Positions 13,596 through 21,450 of a DNA stretch of 31,651 nucleotides are shown in pieces. Source of the DNA: Salinivirga sp035268865 (GTDB lineage: Bacteria > Bacteroidota > Bacteroidia > Bacteroidales > Salinivirgaceae); assembly GCF_035268865.1 (NCBI RefSeq), contig NZ_DATFKB010000224.1, positions 1 through 31,651 of the forward strand, written 5' to 3'. The translations under genes and the position numbers were made by a program. The notes under the pieces were generated by a model. That model was not told where the DNA came from. It searched no databases and worked only from the letters and a program-made list of their open reading frames with translations. Positions within the stretch are counted from its first letter, which is position 1. Every line of letters begins with the position of its first letter.

Positions 13596-14381
13596 TTATT
13601 TTATATTTCGGTACGAAAAATATAGTATGCCAATACTCATGAAAAGAATGAAGTAGCCTATCGATATCCATTCATGCATGGTGAAAATTTCACTTGAGGC
13701 TCCCTGCATTATATTTGGTGATACCTTAGCAGGCAGTGCCCACGGCCAATAATCAACGTATTTCCATCCCAATTGCATAATGGTTCCTGCAATAGTGGCA
13801 GCAAAGCCAAATCCTATGGGTTTAATAAAATTCCGGAATCGGATGCTCAACAAATACTGAATGGCTACTATGCCCAGGCTTGCTAAAAATGATTTGGTTA
13901 TTTGTCTGATCATCATTACCCACGGAATGGGTTTGGACAGAAACATTGTTTCAGGTATCAATGCACCAAGTAGCAGACCGAAAATAGCTATGGCAAATAT
14001 GAAAATAATATGTGTAAGGGCAACGTAATATAATATTACCAATATTTTCGATACGTAAAATGATGCCCGGCTGTAGGGAAGTGTAAGCATTTTTTTAAAT
14101 GCATTGGCTTTATGCTCAATTTGTACAACTAAGGAGGTAACTAAAACAACATACAGCGGCAATAAAAAAGATGCTACACTTTGCCAGTTGTATTTCAGAA
14201 AGAGGTACCAGGGCATATTGCTCATCCGGTTCGAAACAATTTCCGGGTGGCTTCTAACCACAAGAAACATGATTGCAGGAATAAGAATGCCTCCAAACAC
14301 AGACAGCCAAAAAGCCCATGTTTTTTTTGTTTTCATATATTCAGCAGATATTACTCCGCTTAGTGATTTTAAATTTATCAT
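13596..14381 (-). CDS. ABC-2 type transporter permease
   Basis: The 261-residue integral membrane protein has about six predicted helices (around 24-42, 68-88, 110-138, 160-182, 190-210 and 235-255), including YNWQSVASFLLPLYVVLVT, and no ATPase motif. The start KTKKTWAFWLSVFGG is typical of ABC-2 permeases of the antibiotic-resistance or lantibiotic-immunity type, which form homodimers with a separate ATPase. The ATPase gene ends 9 bp upstream, so they are the two halves of one exporter. Substrate is unknown; antimicrobial peptide or lipid export or protection would fit the PadR/PspC context (inference). Confidence 0.85.
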   Translation of the reverse strand: MINLKSLSGVISAEYMKTKKTWAFWLSVFGGILIPAIMFLVVRSHPEIVSNRMSNMPWYLFLKYNWQSVASFLLPLYVVLVTSLVVQIEHKANAFKKMLTLPYSRASFYVSKILVILYYVALTHIIFIFAIAIFGLLLGALIPETMFLSKPIPWVMMIRQITKSFLASLGIVAIQYLLSIRFRNFIKPIGFGFAATIAGTIMQLGWKYVDYWPWALPAKVSPNIMQGASSEIFTMHEWISIGYFILFMSIGILYFSYRNIK

Positions 14382-14390
14382 AATTCAGGT

Positions 14391-15299
14391 CTATTTTTCG
14401 GTGACTTGCATGAATAATTCTTCGAGGTTGTTTTTTACTTCATAAGCCTGGGATAACGGAATATTCGCTTTAATGAGGGTTTGTATAATTTCTTGTTGAT
14501 TTGCTTTTGAATCAGGTTGAAATTCAGCAATTGTTTTTTCTACAACTTTTCCCTTCCATTTATTTTTTAGGGTATCGATAGCCTTTTTGGCATCTCTTGT
14601 TTCTATTCTGAATATTTTGGCTGTTTTTGTCATAGTAGCCAATTCATCAATCGTACCTTCAAATATGCCCTTCCCATGATGTATAATACCTACATGCGTG
14701 CACATTTTTTCAATTTCGCCAAGCAAATGGCTCGATATAAAAATTGTTTTCCCCTGTTCACGATTTAACTCTACTATCAGCTCTCGAATTTCGTACATTC
14801 CCTGTGGATCGAGTCCGTTGGTAGGTTCATCCAGAATAAACAGTTCAGGGTCGGGCAGAAGTGCTCCGGCAATTCCCAAACGTTGCTTCATCCCCATTGA
14901 ATAATTGCCGGCTTTGCGGTTACGATCCTCGAAAAGGTTGACCCATCTCAGTACCTCATCTATTCTTGATTTTTTGTATCCTCCGGCTTTGCAAAGCAGC
15001 TCAAGGTTTTGTTTTCCTGTAAGGTGTTTGTAAATAGTGGGTTCTTCAATCATAAAAGCACTGTTTTTGAGCGCTGCCTTTCTTGATTTTTTTAAATTTT
15101 TCCCAAATAATTCAATGGTGCCCTGCGCCTGAAATAACAGGCCGGAAAGCATTCTGATGGTCGTTGATTTACCAGCTCCGTTGGGTCCAAGGAAACCATA
15201 AATACTTCCTTCGGGTACCTTAAGGCTTAACTCGTCCACTGCTTTTTTCTTCCCTTTAAAGTTAAAGGTCAGGTCGTGGGTTTCAATTACGGTTTGCAT
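14391..15299 (-). CDS. ABC transporter ATP-binding protein
   Basis: The 302-residue ATPase has Walker A GPNGAGKST (38-46), a Q-loop region MIEEP in which the usual Gln is Glu85, signature SMGMKQR (134-140), Walker B LFILDEPTNG (Asp157, Glu158) and switch His191 in SSH. Residues ~215-302 form the C-terminal extension common in bacitracin- and lantibiotic-type exporters. Glu at the Q-loop is usual for that subfamily. It is the first gene of the operon; 24-64 bp upstream lie a perfect -7 box, a -33 box and a palindrome. It works with the permease that follows. Confidence 0.92.
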   Translation of the reverse strand: MQTVIETHDLTFNFKGKKKAVDELSLKVPEGSIYGFLGPNGAGKSTTIRMLSGLLFQAQGTIELFGKNLKKSRKAALKNSAFMIEEPTIYKHLTGKQNLELLCKAGGYKKSRIDEVLRWVNLFEDRNRKAGNYSMGMKQRLGIAGALLPDPELFILDEPTNGLDPQGMYEIRELIVELNREQGKTIFISSHLLGEIEKMCTHVGIIHHGKGIFEGTIDELATMTKTAKIFRIETRDAKKAIDTLKNKWKGKVVEKTIAEFQPDSKANQQEIIQTLIKANIPLSQAYEVKNNLEELFMQVTEK

Positions 15300-15322
15300 A
15301 AACGAAATTTAAGAATTCGGAA

Positions 15323-15353
15323 CAAATATAGATTATTTATACTACTATGCAAA
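15323..15353 (-). promoter_or_regulatory. Promoter of the ABC-PadR-PspC operon
   Basis: On the minus strand -33 TTTG (15353-15350) and -7 TATATTTG (15330-15323) are full consensus matches 19-20 bp apart. The -7 box lies 24 bp before the start codon of the ATPase gene. The -33 box falls inside the palindrome at 15341-15363. Confidence 0.8.
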
Positions 15354-15363
15354 ACATAGTAGT
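15341..15363. promoter_or_regulatory. Probable PadR operator, perfect 9+9 palindrome
   Basis: ACTACTATG (15341-15349) and CATAGTAGT (15355-15363) are perfect inverted repeats around a 5-bp spacer. The spacer carries the -33 box, so a bound dimer would block RNA polymerase. Size and symmetry suit a PadR winged-helix dimer, and a PadR gene lies in the operon. I saw no second copy. Confidence 0.75.
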
Positions 15364-15587
15364 GTTTTTTTTAAGGTACCATATAGAAATATTAATAAGT
15401 TTGATGGTTTTTTGCTTTACAAAAAGTGTGGTTTAAAACGCCGTATGAGAAGTTAAGTCAGATATTAGGTCTTTGCACAAGTATAAAAAGACTCTATCTT
15501 TTAAAACGGGGGAGTACAAATATCACAATAAATGTCTTTTCATTTATATGATGCAAGTTTTGAAAAAATCGTAAAAAAATGGTGGTG

Positions 15588-16925
15588 TTAATTTAGTTGC
15601 TTTACGAGTTGCCTGATATCGGTGAGGTTGGAGCCGGATTTATTGGTGGACCGGGTAAAAACTTTTTTATAGCCAAGTCTGCGGGCTTCAGATATGCGCT
15701 GTTCCATTCGGCTTACAGGCCTAATTTCACCCGCAAGGCCAATTTCGCCGGAAAAGCATGTATGTGGAGATATTTCAAGGTCGAGGTAGGATGAAATTAT
15801 GGCTGCTGCCATAGCTAAATCAATGGCAGTATCAGCAATTTTGAGGCCTCCGGCAATATTCACAAATACGTCGCGTGTGCTGAGTTTCAGGCCGGCTCTT
15901 TTTTCCAGAACCGCAAGGAGCATATTAAGGCGTTTTGGGTTATAGCCGTTTGCAGTACGTTGTGGTGTTCCATAAGTGGCAGGGCTTACAAGGGCCTGTA
16001 CTTCGACCATCAGCGGTCTAATACCCTCGTTTACAACGGCTACGGCCGTGCCTGTGAGTTGTTCGGCGTAATGTTGCACAAGTATTTCTGATGGGTTGCT
16101 TACTTCCCTCAGTCCGTTTTGCTGCATTTCGAAGACACCAATTTCAGCGGTACTGCCAAAGCGGTTTTTTGTTGTTCTTAGTAAACGTAGCTGTCCGGTA
16201 TGTTCACCTTCAAACTGAAGAACGGTGTCTACCATGTGCTCGAGCACTTTAGGGCCTGCTATGTTGCCTGATTTGGTAATGTGCCCGACCAAAAAAAGAG
16301 GTACATTAAGGTACTTGGCCATGTTGATTAGTTGGTAGGCTGTTTCGCGTATTTGGCTTATTGTACCGGGTATAGATTCCAGGTTGTGGCTTTGAAGGGT
16401 TTGTATGGAGTCTACAATGATAAGGGCTGGTTTTTCTTTTTTTAGCTGTTCGTTAAGGTTTTCAACTATAAGTTCTGTGCTTATGAAGCAGTTGTCTGAT
16501 ATTTCCCCCAGGCGGTCGGCTCTGTCTTTAATTTGTGCGGTGCTCTCTTCGCCGGCCACATATACAATTTTTTTATCTGAGTTTTCCAGGGTAAGTTGCA
16601 AGAGCAAGGTAGATTTCCCGATACCGGGTTCTCCGCCGATAAGCACTACCGATCCTGGCATCATGCCGCCTCCGAGTACACGGTCCAGTTCGCCAATTTT
16701 TGAAGGAATTCGGGAGTAGCTATCAGGTTGTACCTTTTTAAGTTGATGAAGTTTGGTTTGATTGTCGTCAAAATTAACGGCAGCCTGCCTTTTATCTGCT
16801 TTGGAAGTTTGCATAACCGTCTCTTCCATGCTATTCCAGGCAGCGCATTGCGGGCATTTGCCCAGCCATTTGGGTGATGATGCTCCGCAAGCCTGACAAA
16901 TGTATTGTGTTTTGGTTTTGGCCAA
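15588..16925 (-). CDS. radA: DNA repair protein RadA (Sms)
   Basis: The 445-residue protein is a RadA/Sms-type branch-migration ATPase used in recombination repair. The N-terminal zinc finger has Cys10, Cys13, Cys24 and Cys27. Walker A is GEPGIGKST (98-106), Walker B LIIVDSI (168-174), and the RadA-specific KNRFG motif is at 253-257. The last ~150 residues form the Lon-protease-like domain (YNPKRLNMLLAVLEKRAGL, FSGEIGLAGEIRPV). Length and order are standard. The start ATG opens straight into the zinc finger. A small lipoprotein gene ends 7 bp upstream on the same strand, so the two may share a transcript. Confidence 0.95.
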   Translation of the reverse strand: MAKTKTQYICQACGASSPKWLGKCPQCAAWNSMEETVMQTSKADKRQAAVNFDDNQTKLHQLKKVQPDSYSRIPSKIGELDRVLGGGMMPGSVVLIGGEPGIGKSTLLLQLTLENSDKKIVYVAGEESTAQIKDRADRLGEISDNCFISTELIVENLNEQLKKEKPALIIVDSIQTLQSHNLESIPGTISQIRETAYQLINMAKYLNVPLFLVGHITKSGNIAGPKVLEHMVDTVLQFEGEHTGQLRLLRTTKNRFGSTAEIGVFEMQQNGLREVSNPSEILVQHYAEQLTGTAVAVVNEGIRPLMVEVQALVSPATYGTPQRTANGYNPKRLNMLLAVLEKRAGLKLSTRDVFVNIAGGLKIADTAIDLAMAAAIISSYLDLEISPHTCFSGEIGLAGEIRPVSRMEQRISEARRLGYKKVFTRSTNKSGSNLTDIRQLVKQLN

Positions 16926-16932
16926 GGTGGGA

Positions 16933-17340
16933 TTATAGTTTCACAAATTCATAACGAACAAATGGGTTCCCATCAGAATCAGCGGACTCTCGGGTCATCT
17001 TGAATATTGTGCGGTCAAGTTCATCTACCCACCATTCTCCATTGATGGGGTGGCCTCCCATATCCTGTTGCAGTTCAAGTGTCAGCCTGAATTCCATACT
17101 CTTGCGATCGAGATTATATTCTCCTTCGTTTACAGCCATGGGTTCGCCATCAGTGCTGTCTATCGCATAGGTTTCAATAGTGAAATTATTATCATCTTTG
17201 AACGTCCAGATATAGAATCGCGATGGTTCGACCACTCTGGGGACTTCTTCCCATTTCCCAATTAGGAAAGAGGTTTTGCGATCGACACAACTCGAAAAGA
17301 ATATTAGTGTGATAATAAGAACCGGCCAAAACTTTCTCAT
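16933..17340 (-). CDS. Small lipoprotein, lipocalin-like, function unknown
   Basis: The 135-residue protein has a lipoprotein signal: MRKFWPVLIITLIFFSSC, with Cys18 as the predicted lipidated residue. The mature part starts with SFLIGKWEEV and then alternates beta-strand-like segments (FYIWTFKDDNNFTIETY, YNLDRKSMEFRLTLEL), a pattern seen in Bacteroidetes lipocalin-like lipoproteins. No catalytic motif is visible. It is separated from radA by 7 bp. The upstream TATAATTTTAG near 17370 is near-consensus for a -7 box. Confidence 0.7.
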   Translation of the reverse strand: MRKFWPVLIITLIFFSSCVDRKTSFLIGKWEEVPRVVEPSRFYIWTFKDDNNFTIETYAIDSTDGEPMAVNEGEYNLDRKSMEFRLTLELQQDMGGHPINGEWWVDELDRTIFKMTRESADSDGNPFVRYEFVKL

Positions 17341-17384
17341 GATTAAATGATTTTAAATCAGGCTAAAATTATAATATTTTAAAA

Positions 17385-17406
17385 GACCAGACAATTTTTT
17401 TTGGTC
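17385..17406 (-). terminator. Weak terminator-like hairpin after rfaE2
   Basis: On the minus strand GACCA pairs with TGGTC across a long A/T-rich loop and is followed by TTTTAAAA. The stem is only five base pairs, so this is tentative. Confidence 0.35.
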
Positions 17407-17415
17407 AATTCAGCT

Positions 17416-17910
17416 TTAATTTTGACTAATTGCTTTGTCAATGATAGCGCTTGTGCTGTATCCGGGCGTTAGTTCTATAGTTAATACATCGCCTCCCCGG
17501 TTTTTAACAATATCGTAACCCACTACATCTTCAGCTTTGTAATCATTTCCTTTGACCAAAAAATCGGGCTGTACAGCTTTAATAAGTTCGTAAGGAGTAG
17601 GTTCATCGAATAAAATAACAGCATCGACAAACTTTAATGCTGCTATTATGGTAAGTCTCGCGTGCTCATCCTGCAGTGGCCTGCTGCTGCCTTTTATTTC
17701 TCTTACTGAGCGGTCGGTATTGAGTCCAATTATTAGTTTGTCGCCTAAATCAGATGCTTTGGCAAGGTACTCGATGTGCCCTTTATGAATAATATCGAAG
17801 CAACCGTTGGAGAAAACAATTTTTTGATTTTTAAAGCGCCAAATATTGAGTTGACTCTGAATGCTTTCCCTGGTATAGATTTTTTTATTTATGATTTCCA
17901 GCTGGTTCAT
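17416..17910 (-). CDS. rfaE2: D-glycero-beta-D-manno-heptose 1-phosphate adenylyltransferase
   Basis: The 164-residue cytidylyltransferase-fold protein matches the C-terminal half of HldE (RfaE): VFSNGCFDIIHKGHIEYLAKA with the HxGH nucleotide-binding motif, GLNTDRSVREIKG, and KGNDYKAEDVVG, ending in the TPGYSTSAII segment. It makes ADP-heptose for lipopolysaccharide core in the cytoplasm. It is a standalone adenylyltransferase, as in many Bacteroidetes, where the kinase half is encoded elsewhere. Its start overlaps the end of the flippase-like gene by 26 bp, so the two are translationally coupled and probably serve the same envelope pathway. Confidence 0.9.
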   Translation of the reverse strand: MNQLEIINKKIYTRESIQSQLNIWRFKNQKIVFSNGCFDIIHKGHIEYLAKASDLGDKLIIGLNTDRSVREIKGSSRPLQDEHARLTIIAALKFVDAVILFDEPTPYELIKAVQPDFLVKGNDYKAEDVVGYDIVKNRGGDVLTIELTPGYSTSAIIDKAISQN

Positions 17911-18910
17911 TGATTCTTTTTTTATAGCGGTTATAAAAAGGTAAACTTATGTAGGATATCAATCCCATTCCTATCAACATTAAAGTTTGGGCACTCCATA
18001 CTACCAATGCAAATAATTTTGCATCGTCGCCTCCAACCCCATAAATAACCAGCCCGGAGATGACCATAAAGTGATAAGCCCCAATTCCCCCTTGCACCGG
18101 AGCGACCATGCCATAACTGCCGAGCACAAAAATAGTGAGAGCGACGACAGGGCCATAACCGTCCATGAACGGGAAACTGAAAAAGCAAACATACAACATG
18201 CCGTAATAAGCAATCCAAATGGTGAAAGTAAAAAGAATAAAGAGCAACTTGTTTTTTACATCTTTTATACTGAGCAGGCCATCTTTGAGTGTATTAACTT
18301 TCTCGTTTATTTTGCTGATTATTTTGATGTGTTCAAATTTTTGCCTGAAAAGGAAATAAATTACAACAGCTCCAAGTCCAAGGAAAGCAGCGATACCAAT
18401 GACCCAGCCGGATTCCAGAATGCTTTGTATGTTTTCTGATACAGCCGGGTTTTCGAGCACAAATTTCTGAAAAACATCAAATTGCAAAAGTATGGCCAGG
18501 CCAGTAATTCCTACAAGCATAATTAAGTCAATAATGCGCTCTGTAATGATGGTGCCAAAGGCTGTACTGAGGGGGATTTTTTCGTATTGTTTTATAATGG
18601 CTCCTCTTGTAACTTCTCCCATCCTGGGAAATGCCAGATTGGCGAAGTACCCTATCATTACTGCAAAAAAAGAATTGTAGTGCGATGGTTTGTAGCCCAG
18701 AGAGTCTGCAAGCAATACCCACCTGGCAGACCGTGCAAGGTGACTTATAATTCCGAGGAAGATACTTACATAGACCCATAAAAAATTAACTTCATGTAAG
18801 GCTTCGAGTATCTCTTTCCAATCCTGATCCTGGTATACTTTCCAAAAAATAAAAATTCCCAGACTAATAAAGACCAGGAATTTTAATGCATTTGTAATAT
18901 ATTTTTTCAA
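17885..18910 (-). CDS. Lysylphosphatidylglycerol-synthase-type transmembrane (flippase-like) protein
   Basis: The 341-residue polytopic membrane protein has about eight hydrophobic helices. Family blocks visible are SARWVLLADSLGYKPS in the first third, IGYFANLAFPRMGEVTRGAI in the middle, and GGIGAYHFMVISGLVIYG towards the end, as in the UPF0104 / MprF-like membrane domain. There is no LysPG catalytic domain, so aminoacylation is not implied; a role in moving a lipid or glycolipid is a common suggestion for the fold. It overlaps rfaE2 (26 bp) and starts 6 bp after panD, forming a panC-panD-flippase-rfaE2 run. Confidence 0.85.
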   Translation of the reverse strand: MKKYITNALKFLVFISLGIFIFWKVYQDQDWKEILEALHEVNFLWVYVSIFLGIISHLARSARWVLLADSLGYKPSHYNSFFAVMIGYFANLAFPRMGEVTRGAIIKQYEKIPLSTAFGTIITERIIDLIMLVGITGLAILLQFDVFQKFVLENPAVSENIQSILESGWVIGIAAFLGLGAVVIYFLFRQKFEHIKIISKINEKVNTLKDGLLSIKDVKNKLLFILFTFTIWIAYYGMLYVCFFSFPFMDGYGPVVALTIFVLGSYGMVAPVQGGIGAYHFMVISGLVIYGVGGDDAKLFALVVWSAQTLMLIGMGLISYISLPFYNRYKKRINEPAGNHK

Positions 18911-18916
18911 AACTAA

Positions 18917-19270
18917 TTATTTTACAACTGTGTTGGTTTCTACATCAGGAAAGATGAATGTAGGTTCAAATGTTTTGGCTTCTTCAAAATCCATTTGGGC
19001 ATATGATATTACAATCACAATATCGCCCACCTGCACCTTGCGGGCAGCAGGGCCATTCAAACAGACGGTTCCTGATCCGCGCTCACCTTTAATTACATAT
19101 GTATCGAGTCGTTCACCGTTGTTTATGTTAACAACCTGGACTTTTTCGTTTTCGATAATATTGGCTGCATCCATCAAATCTTCATCAATGGTGATACTCC
19201 CTACATACTGTAAGTTTGCTTCTGTTACTGTTACTTTGTGTAACTTGGATTTTACAACCTCAATAAACAT
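18917..19270 (-). CDS. panD: Aspartate 1-decarboxylase proenzyme
   Basis: The 117-residue protein is a pyruvoyl enzyme that makes beta-alanine for pantothenate and CoA. The self-cleavage site is YVGSI, with cleavage expected between Gly24 and Ser25, where Ser25 becomes the pyruvoyl group. Tyr58-region YVIKGERGSG and NGPAARKVQVGDIV are conserved. I choose ATG 19270 (MFIEVVKSKLHKV), the standard N-terminus; a longer frame to 19324 overlaps panC and adds 18 unrelated residues. It follows panC by 28 bp and supplies its co-substrate. Confidence 0.95.
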   Translation of the reverse strand: MFIEVVKSKLHKVTVTEANLQYVGSITIDEDLMDAANIIENEKVQVVNINNGERLDTYVIKGERGSGTVCLNGPAARKVQVGDIVIVISYAQMDFEEAKTFEPTFIFPDVETNTVVK

Positions 19271-19298
19271 ATTATAACGGGTTTTAATTGGTACAAAG

Positions 19299-20144
19299 TT
19301 AAAACGAATATTTGATATTGTCAATCAATCTTACTTCTCCGCAATAGACCGCAACACATCCTATTTTATCACAATTTTCCTGCCAGTTGTTTACTGGCTG
19401 CAGGGTTTCCTGATCTACAATCTGGAAATATTCCACTTCCAAATGCGCTATTTTATTAAGAGAATCGGTCACCCAGTCTTCTAATTGTTTTACGGAAAGG
19501 TGCTGGCTTTTGTTTTTCGATGCAGCCAATATTTGATTTATGAAAGCAGCACTTTTTCTTTGTTCGCTATTTAATCGCTGGTTTCTGGAACTCATAGCCA
19601 GACCATCGTTTTCTCTGATTATGGGTGCCCCCATTATTTTTACAGGGTAGTTGTAGTCTTTTACCATTTTGCGAATGATAGCGAGCTGTTGAAAATCTTT
19701 TTCTCCAAATACAGCTATGTCAGGCTCAACAATATCGAAAAGGCGGCTTACTACCTGGGCCACACCATTGAAATGGCCGGGTCTGTGTTTCCCTTCCATC
19801 ACTTTTTCCAACGCCCCAAAGTCAAATTTTCGGTTGTCCTTTTCCGGATATATTTCCTCTTCAGAAGGTGCAAATACTATATCTGTACCTACTTCTTTGA
19901 GCATTTCCATGTCTTTCGACATATTCCGGGGGTACTTTTCATAGTCACCTGGATCATTGAACTGGGTGGGGTTTACAAAAACACTCACCACTATAATGTC
20001 AGCGTGCTTTTTTGCAATATTTATTAAGGATAAATGCCCTTCATGCAGCGCACCCATTGTGGGAACAAAACCAATTCTTTTATTATCGGATTTATGCGAC
20101 CGGACCTCTGCTTTAAGCTTATCTGTTTTGTTATGCTTTTGCAT
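19299..20144 (-). CDS. panC: Pantothenate synthetase
   Basis: The 281-residue enzyme joins pantoate and beta-alanine using ATP. Visible motifs are VPTMGALHEGHLSLI (27-41) with the HxGH adenylate-binding signature (His34, His37), VSVFVNPTQFN, and PGHFNGVAQVV, FGEKDFQQL and the SSRNQRL signature. The frame is open to a TTG at 20168, but the ATG at 20144 puts VPTMG at residue 27, as in E. coli PanC, and I prefer it. It leads the panC-panD-flippase-rfaE2 transcript. A candidate promoter lies 33 bp upstream. Confidence 0.95.
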   Translation of the reverse strand: MQKHNKTDKLKAEVRSHKSDNKRIGFVPTMGALHEGHLSLINIAKKHADIIVVSVFVNPTQFNDPGDYEKYPRNMSKDMEMLKEVGTDIVFAPSEEEIYPEKDNRKFDFGALEKVMEGKHRPGHFNGVAQVVSRLFDIVEPDIAVFGEKDFQQLAIIRKMVKDYNYPVKIMGAPIIRENDGLAMSSRNQRLNSEQRKSAAFINQILAASKNKSQHLSVKQLEDWVTDSLNKIAHLEVEYFQIVDQETLQPVNNWQENCDKIGCVAVYCGEVRLIDNIKYSF

Positions 20145-20176
20145 AAATGGATTTTTAAAAGTTGTCAAATGAACGA

Positions 20177-20209
20177 CAAAATTAGATTATTTTTATCAAC
20201 CTCATTCAA
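20177..20209 (-). promoter_or_regulatory. Candidate panC promoter
   Basis: The -7 box TAATTTTG (20184-20177) is perfect. A TTTG lies on the minus strand 22 bp further upstream, slightly longer than the usual 19-20 bp spacing. Confidence 0.5.
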
Positions 20210-20580
20210 AGGGCAATGAAAAATAGTGTTTTGCCATCTATTTACTTTTACCTCTATCATAAGTATGAAGTTTCAATAACCTGAAATATTTGTTTCTGGT
20301 GAATAAATAGCCTGCCATAACCCGTCGGGCTCACATGAATTGTTTAACGGCATTGAGGTTTAATGCAGATTTACTGTTTTTTTGTATTTTAATTAGTGCT
20401 AACAAATGGATTTTATATCATTTAGAAAAGTTTTTTATAAAAATGGTTTCTGATTGACTTATATCGTTTAACAATGGGTTCGTCAAAAAACAAAAAGGTT
20501 TAAGCCGAATTTGGCAATATGTTCAAAGCCATGGCGTTGAATGAGTGTGTTAAAGATTACGTTTGTGTTGAAATATTTAT

Positions 20581-20588
20581 TAATTTTG
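20581..20588 (+). promoter_or_regulatory. Candidate -7 box of the synthase-DUF4270-glmS operon
   Basis: TAATTTTG matches TAnnTTTG and lies 35 bp before the ATG at 20624. The nearest TTTG upstream is at 20562-20565, about 15 bp away, so the -33 box is uncertain. Confidence 0.45.
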
Positions 20589-20623
20589 CACAACTTAAAC
20601 GACACTAATACCTGATTCAAAAG

Positions 20624-21436
20624 ATGGAAAAAGCAAAGGTTTTGTACATTGCACAGGAGATTACCCCTTATTTGCCTGAGAACCACATGTCTAAGTTGGC
20701 TCGTTACCTACCTCAGGGTATTCAGGAAAAAGGGAAGGAAATTAGAACATTTATGCCTCGTTATGGCAAAATTAATGAAAGGCGTAATCAACTTCACGAG
20801 GTGATTCGTCTATCGGGGATGAATTTAATAATTAACGATACCGATCACCCGCTTATCATTAAAGTTGCCTCAATTCAGGCTGCACGTATGCAGGTTTATT
20901 TTATTGATAACGAGGAGTATTTTCAGCGTAAAGCTGTATTGAAAGATAAAGATGGCAAATATTTTGAGGACAACGATGAGCGTGCAATATTTTTTGCTCG
21001 TGGAGTGTTGGAGACTGTAAAAAAATTGCGTTGGTCACCTGATATTATTCATTGCCATGGTTGGATTACAAGTCTCATACCACTTTACATTAAGAAACTC
21101 TATAAAGATAACCCATTGTTTAATGATGCAAAAATTGTTTATTCGCTGTACGATGATGATTTTGCGCCTGCGCTTGATACTCAATTTCATAAAAAACTGA
21201 CAGACGAAGGTTTTGATAAATCTGATATCGAGCACATAGCATCAAGTCCTGACTTTGTTAACCTTATGAAATTAGCTGTTGACAAGTCAGATGGAGTTAT
21301 TAAAGGAGCCGGGGAGATAAATAATGATATTGAAGCATACGCCAAAAGTGAAAAGAAAGATTTTCTGGATTACCAGGATGAAGACACCTATGTGGATGCT
21401 TATAATGATTTTTACGATAAAATGTTGAATACATAA
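20624..21436 (+). CDS. Glycogen/starch synthase N-terminal (GT5) domain protein, standalone
   Basis: The 270-residue protein resembles the N-terminal Rossmann half of GT5 glycogen/starch synthases: VLYIAQEITPYLPENHMSK at the start, ARYLPQGIQEKGKEIRTFMP, ERAIFFARGVLETVKKL and PDIIHCHGWITSLIPLYIK. The normal enzyme is about 480-500 residues; here the C-terminal glycosyltransferase half with the second nucleotide-sugar site is absent and the gene ends in an acidic tail. It is not a fresh truncation, since no remnant of the second half follows and the next gene starts 14 bp later. Short versions beside panC are known in Bacteroidetes. Catalysis as a full synthase is doubtful; a regulatory or partner role is possible. 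Confidence 0.8.
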   Translation: MEKAKVLYIAQEITPYLPENHMSKLARYLPQGIQEKGKEIRTFMPRYGKINERRNQLHEVIRLSGMNLIINDTDHPLIIKVASIQAARMQVYFIDNEEYFQRKAVLKDKDGKYFEDNDERAIFFARGVLETVKKLRWSPDIIHCHGWITSLIPLYIKKLYKDNPLFNDAKIVYSLYDDDFAPALDTQFHKKLTDEGFDKSDIEHIASSPDFVNLMKLAVDKSDGVIKGAGEINNDIEAYAKSEKKDFLDYQDEDTYVDAYNDFYDKMLNT

Positions 21437-21450
21437 AGGATTTATTTTAT

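Larger units (their letters stand above)
20145..20623. other. Divergent intergenic region between panC and the starch-synthase-like gene
   Basis: The region is about 480 bp with no credible gene. On the minus side TAATTTTG (20184-20177) is a -7 match for panC. On the plus side TAATTTTG (20581-20588) lies 36 bp before the downstream gene, with TTTG at 20562-20565 at shorter than usual spacing. The middle is AT-rich and shows no strong hairpin that I can see. Confidence 0.6.

Noticed and set aside
19271..19324. Longer N-terminus for PanD
   Set aside because: The extra 18 residues overlap the panC stop region and do not belong to the family; MFIEVVKSK is the standard start.
20145..20168. TTG start for PanC
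   Set aside because: The ATG at 20144 gives the normal distance to VPTMG; the TTG adds eight unrelated residues.
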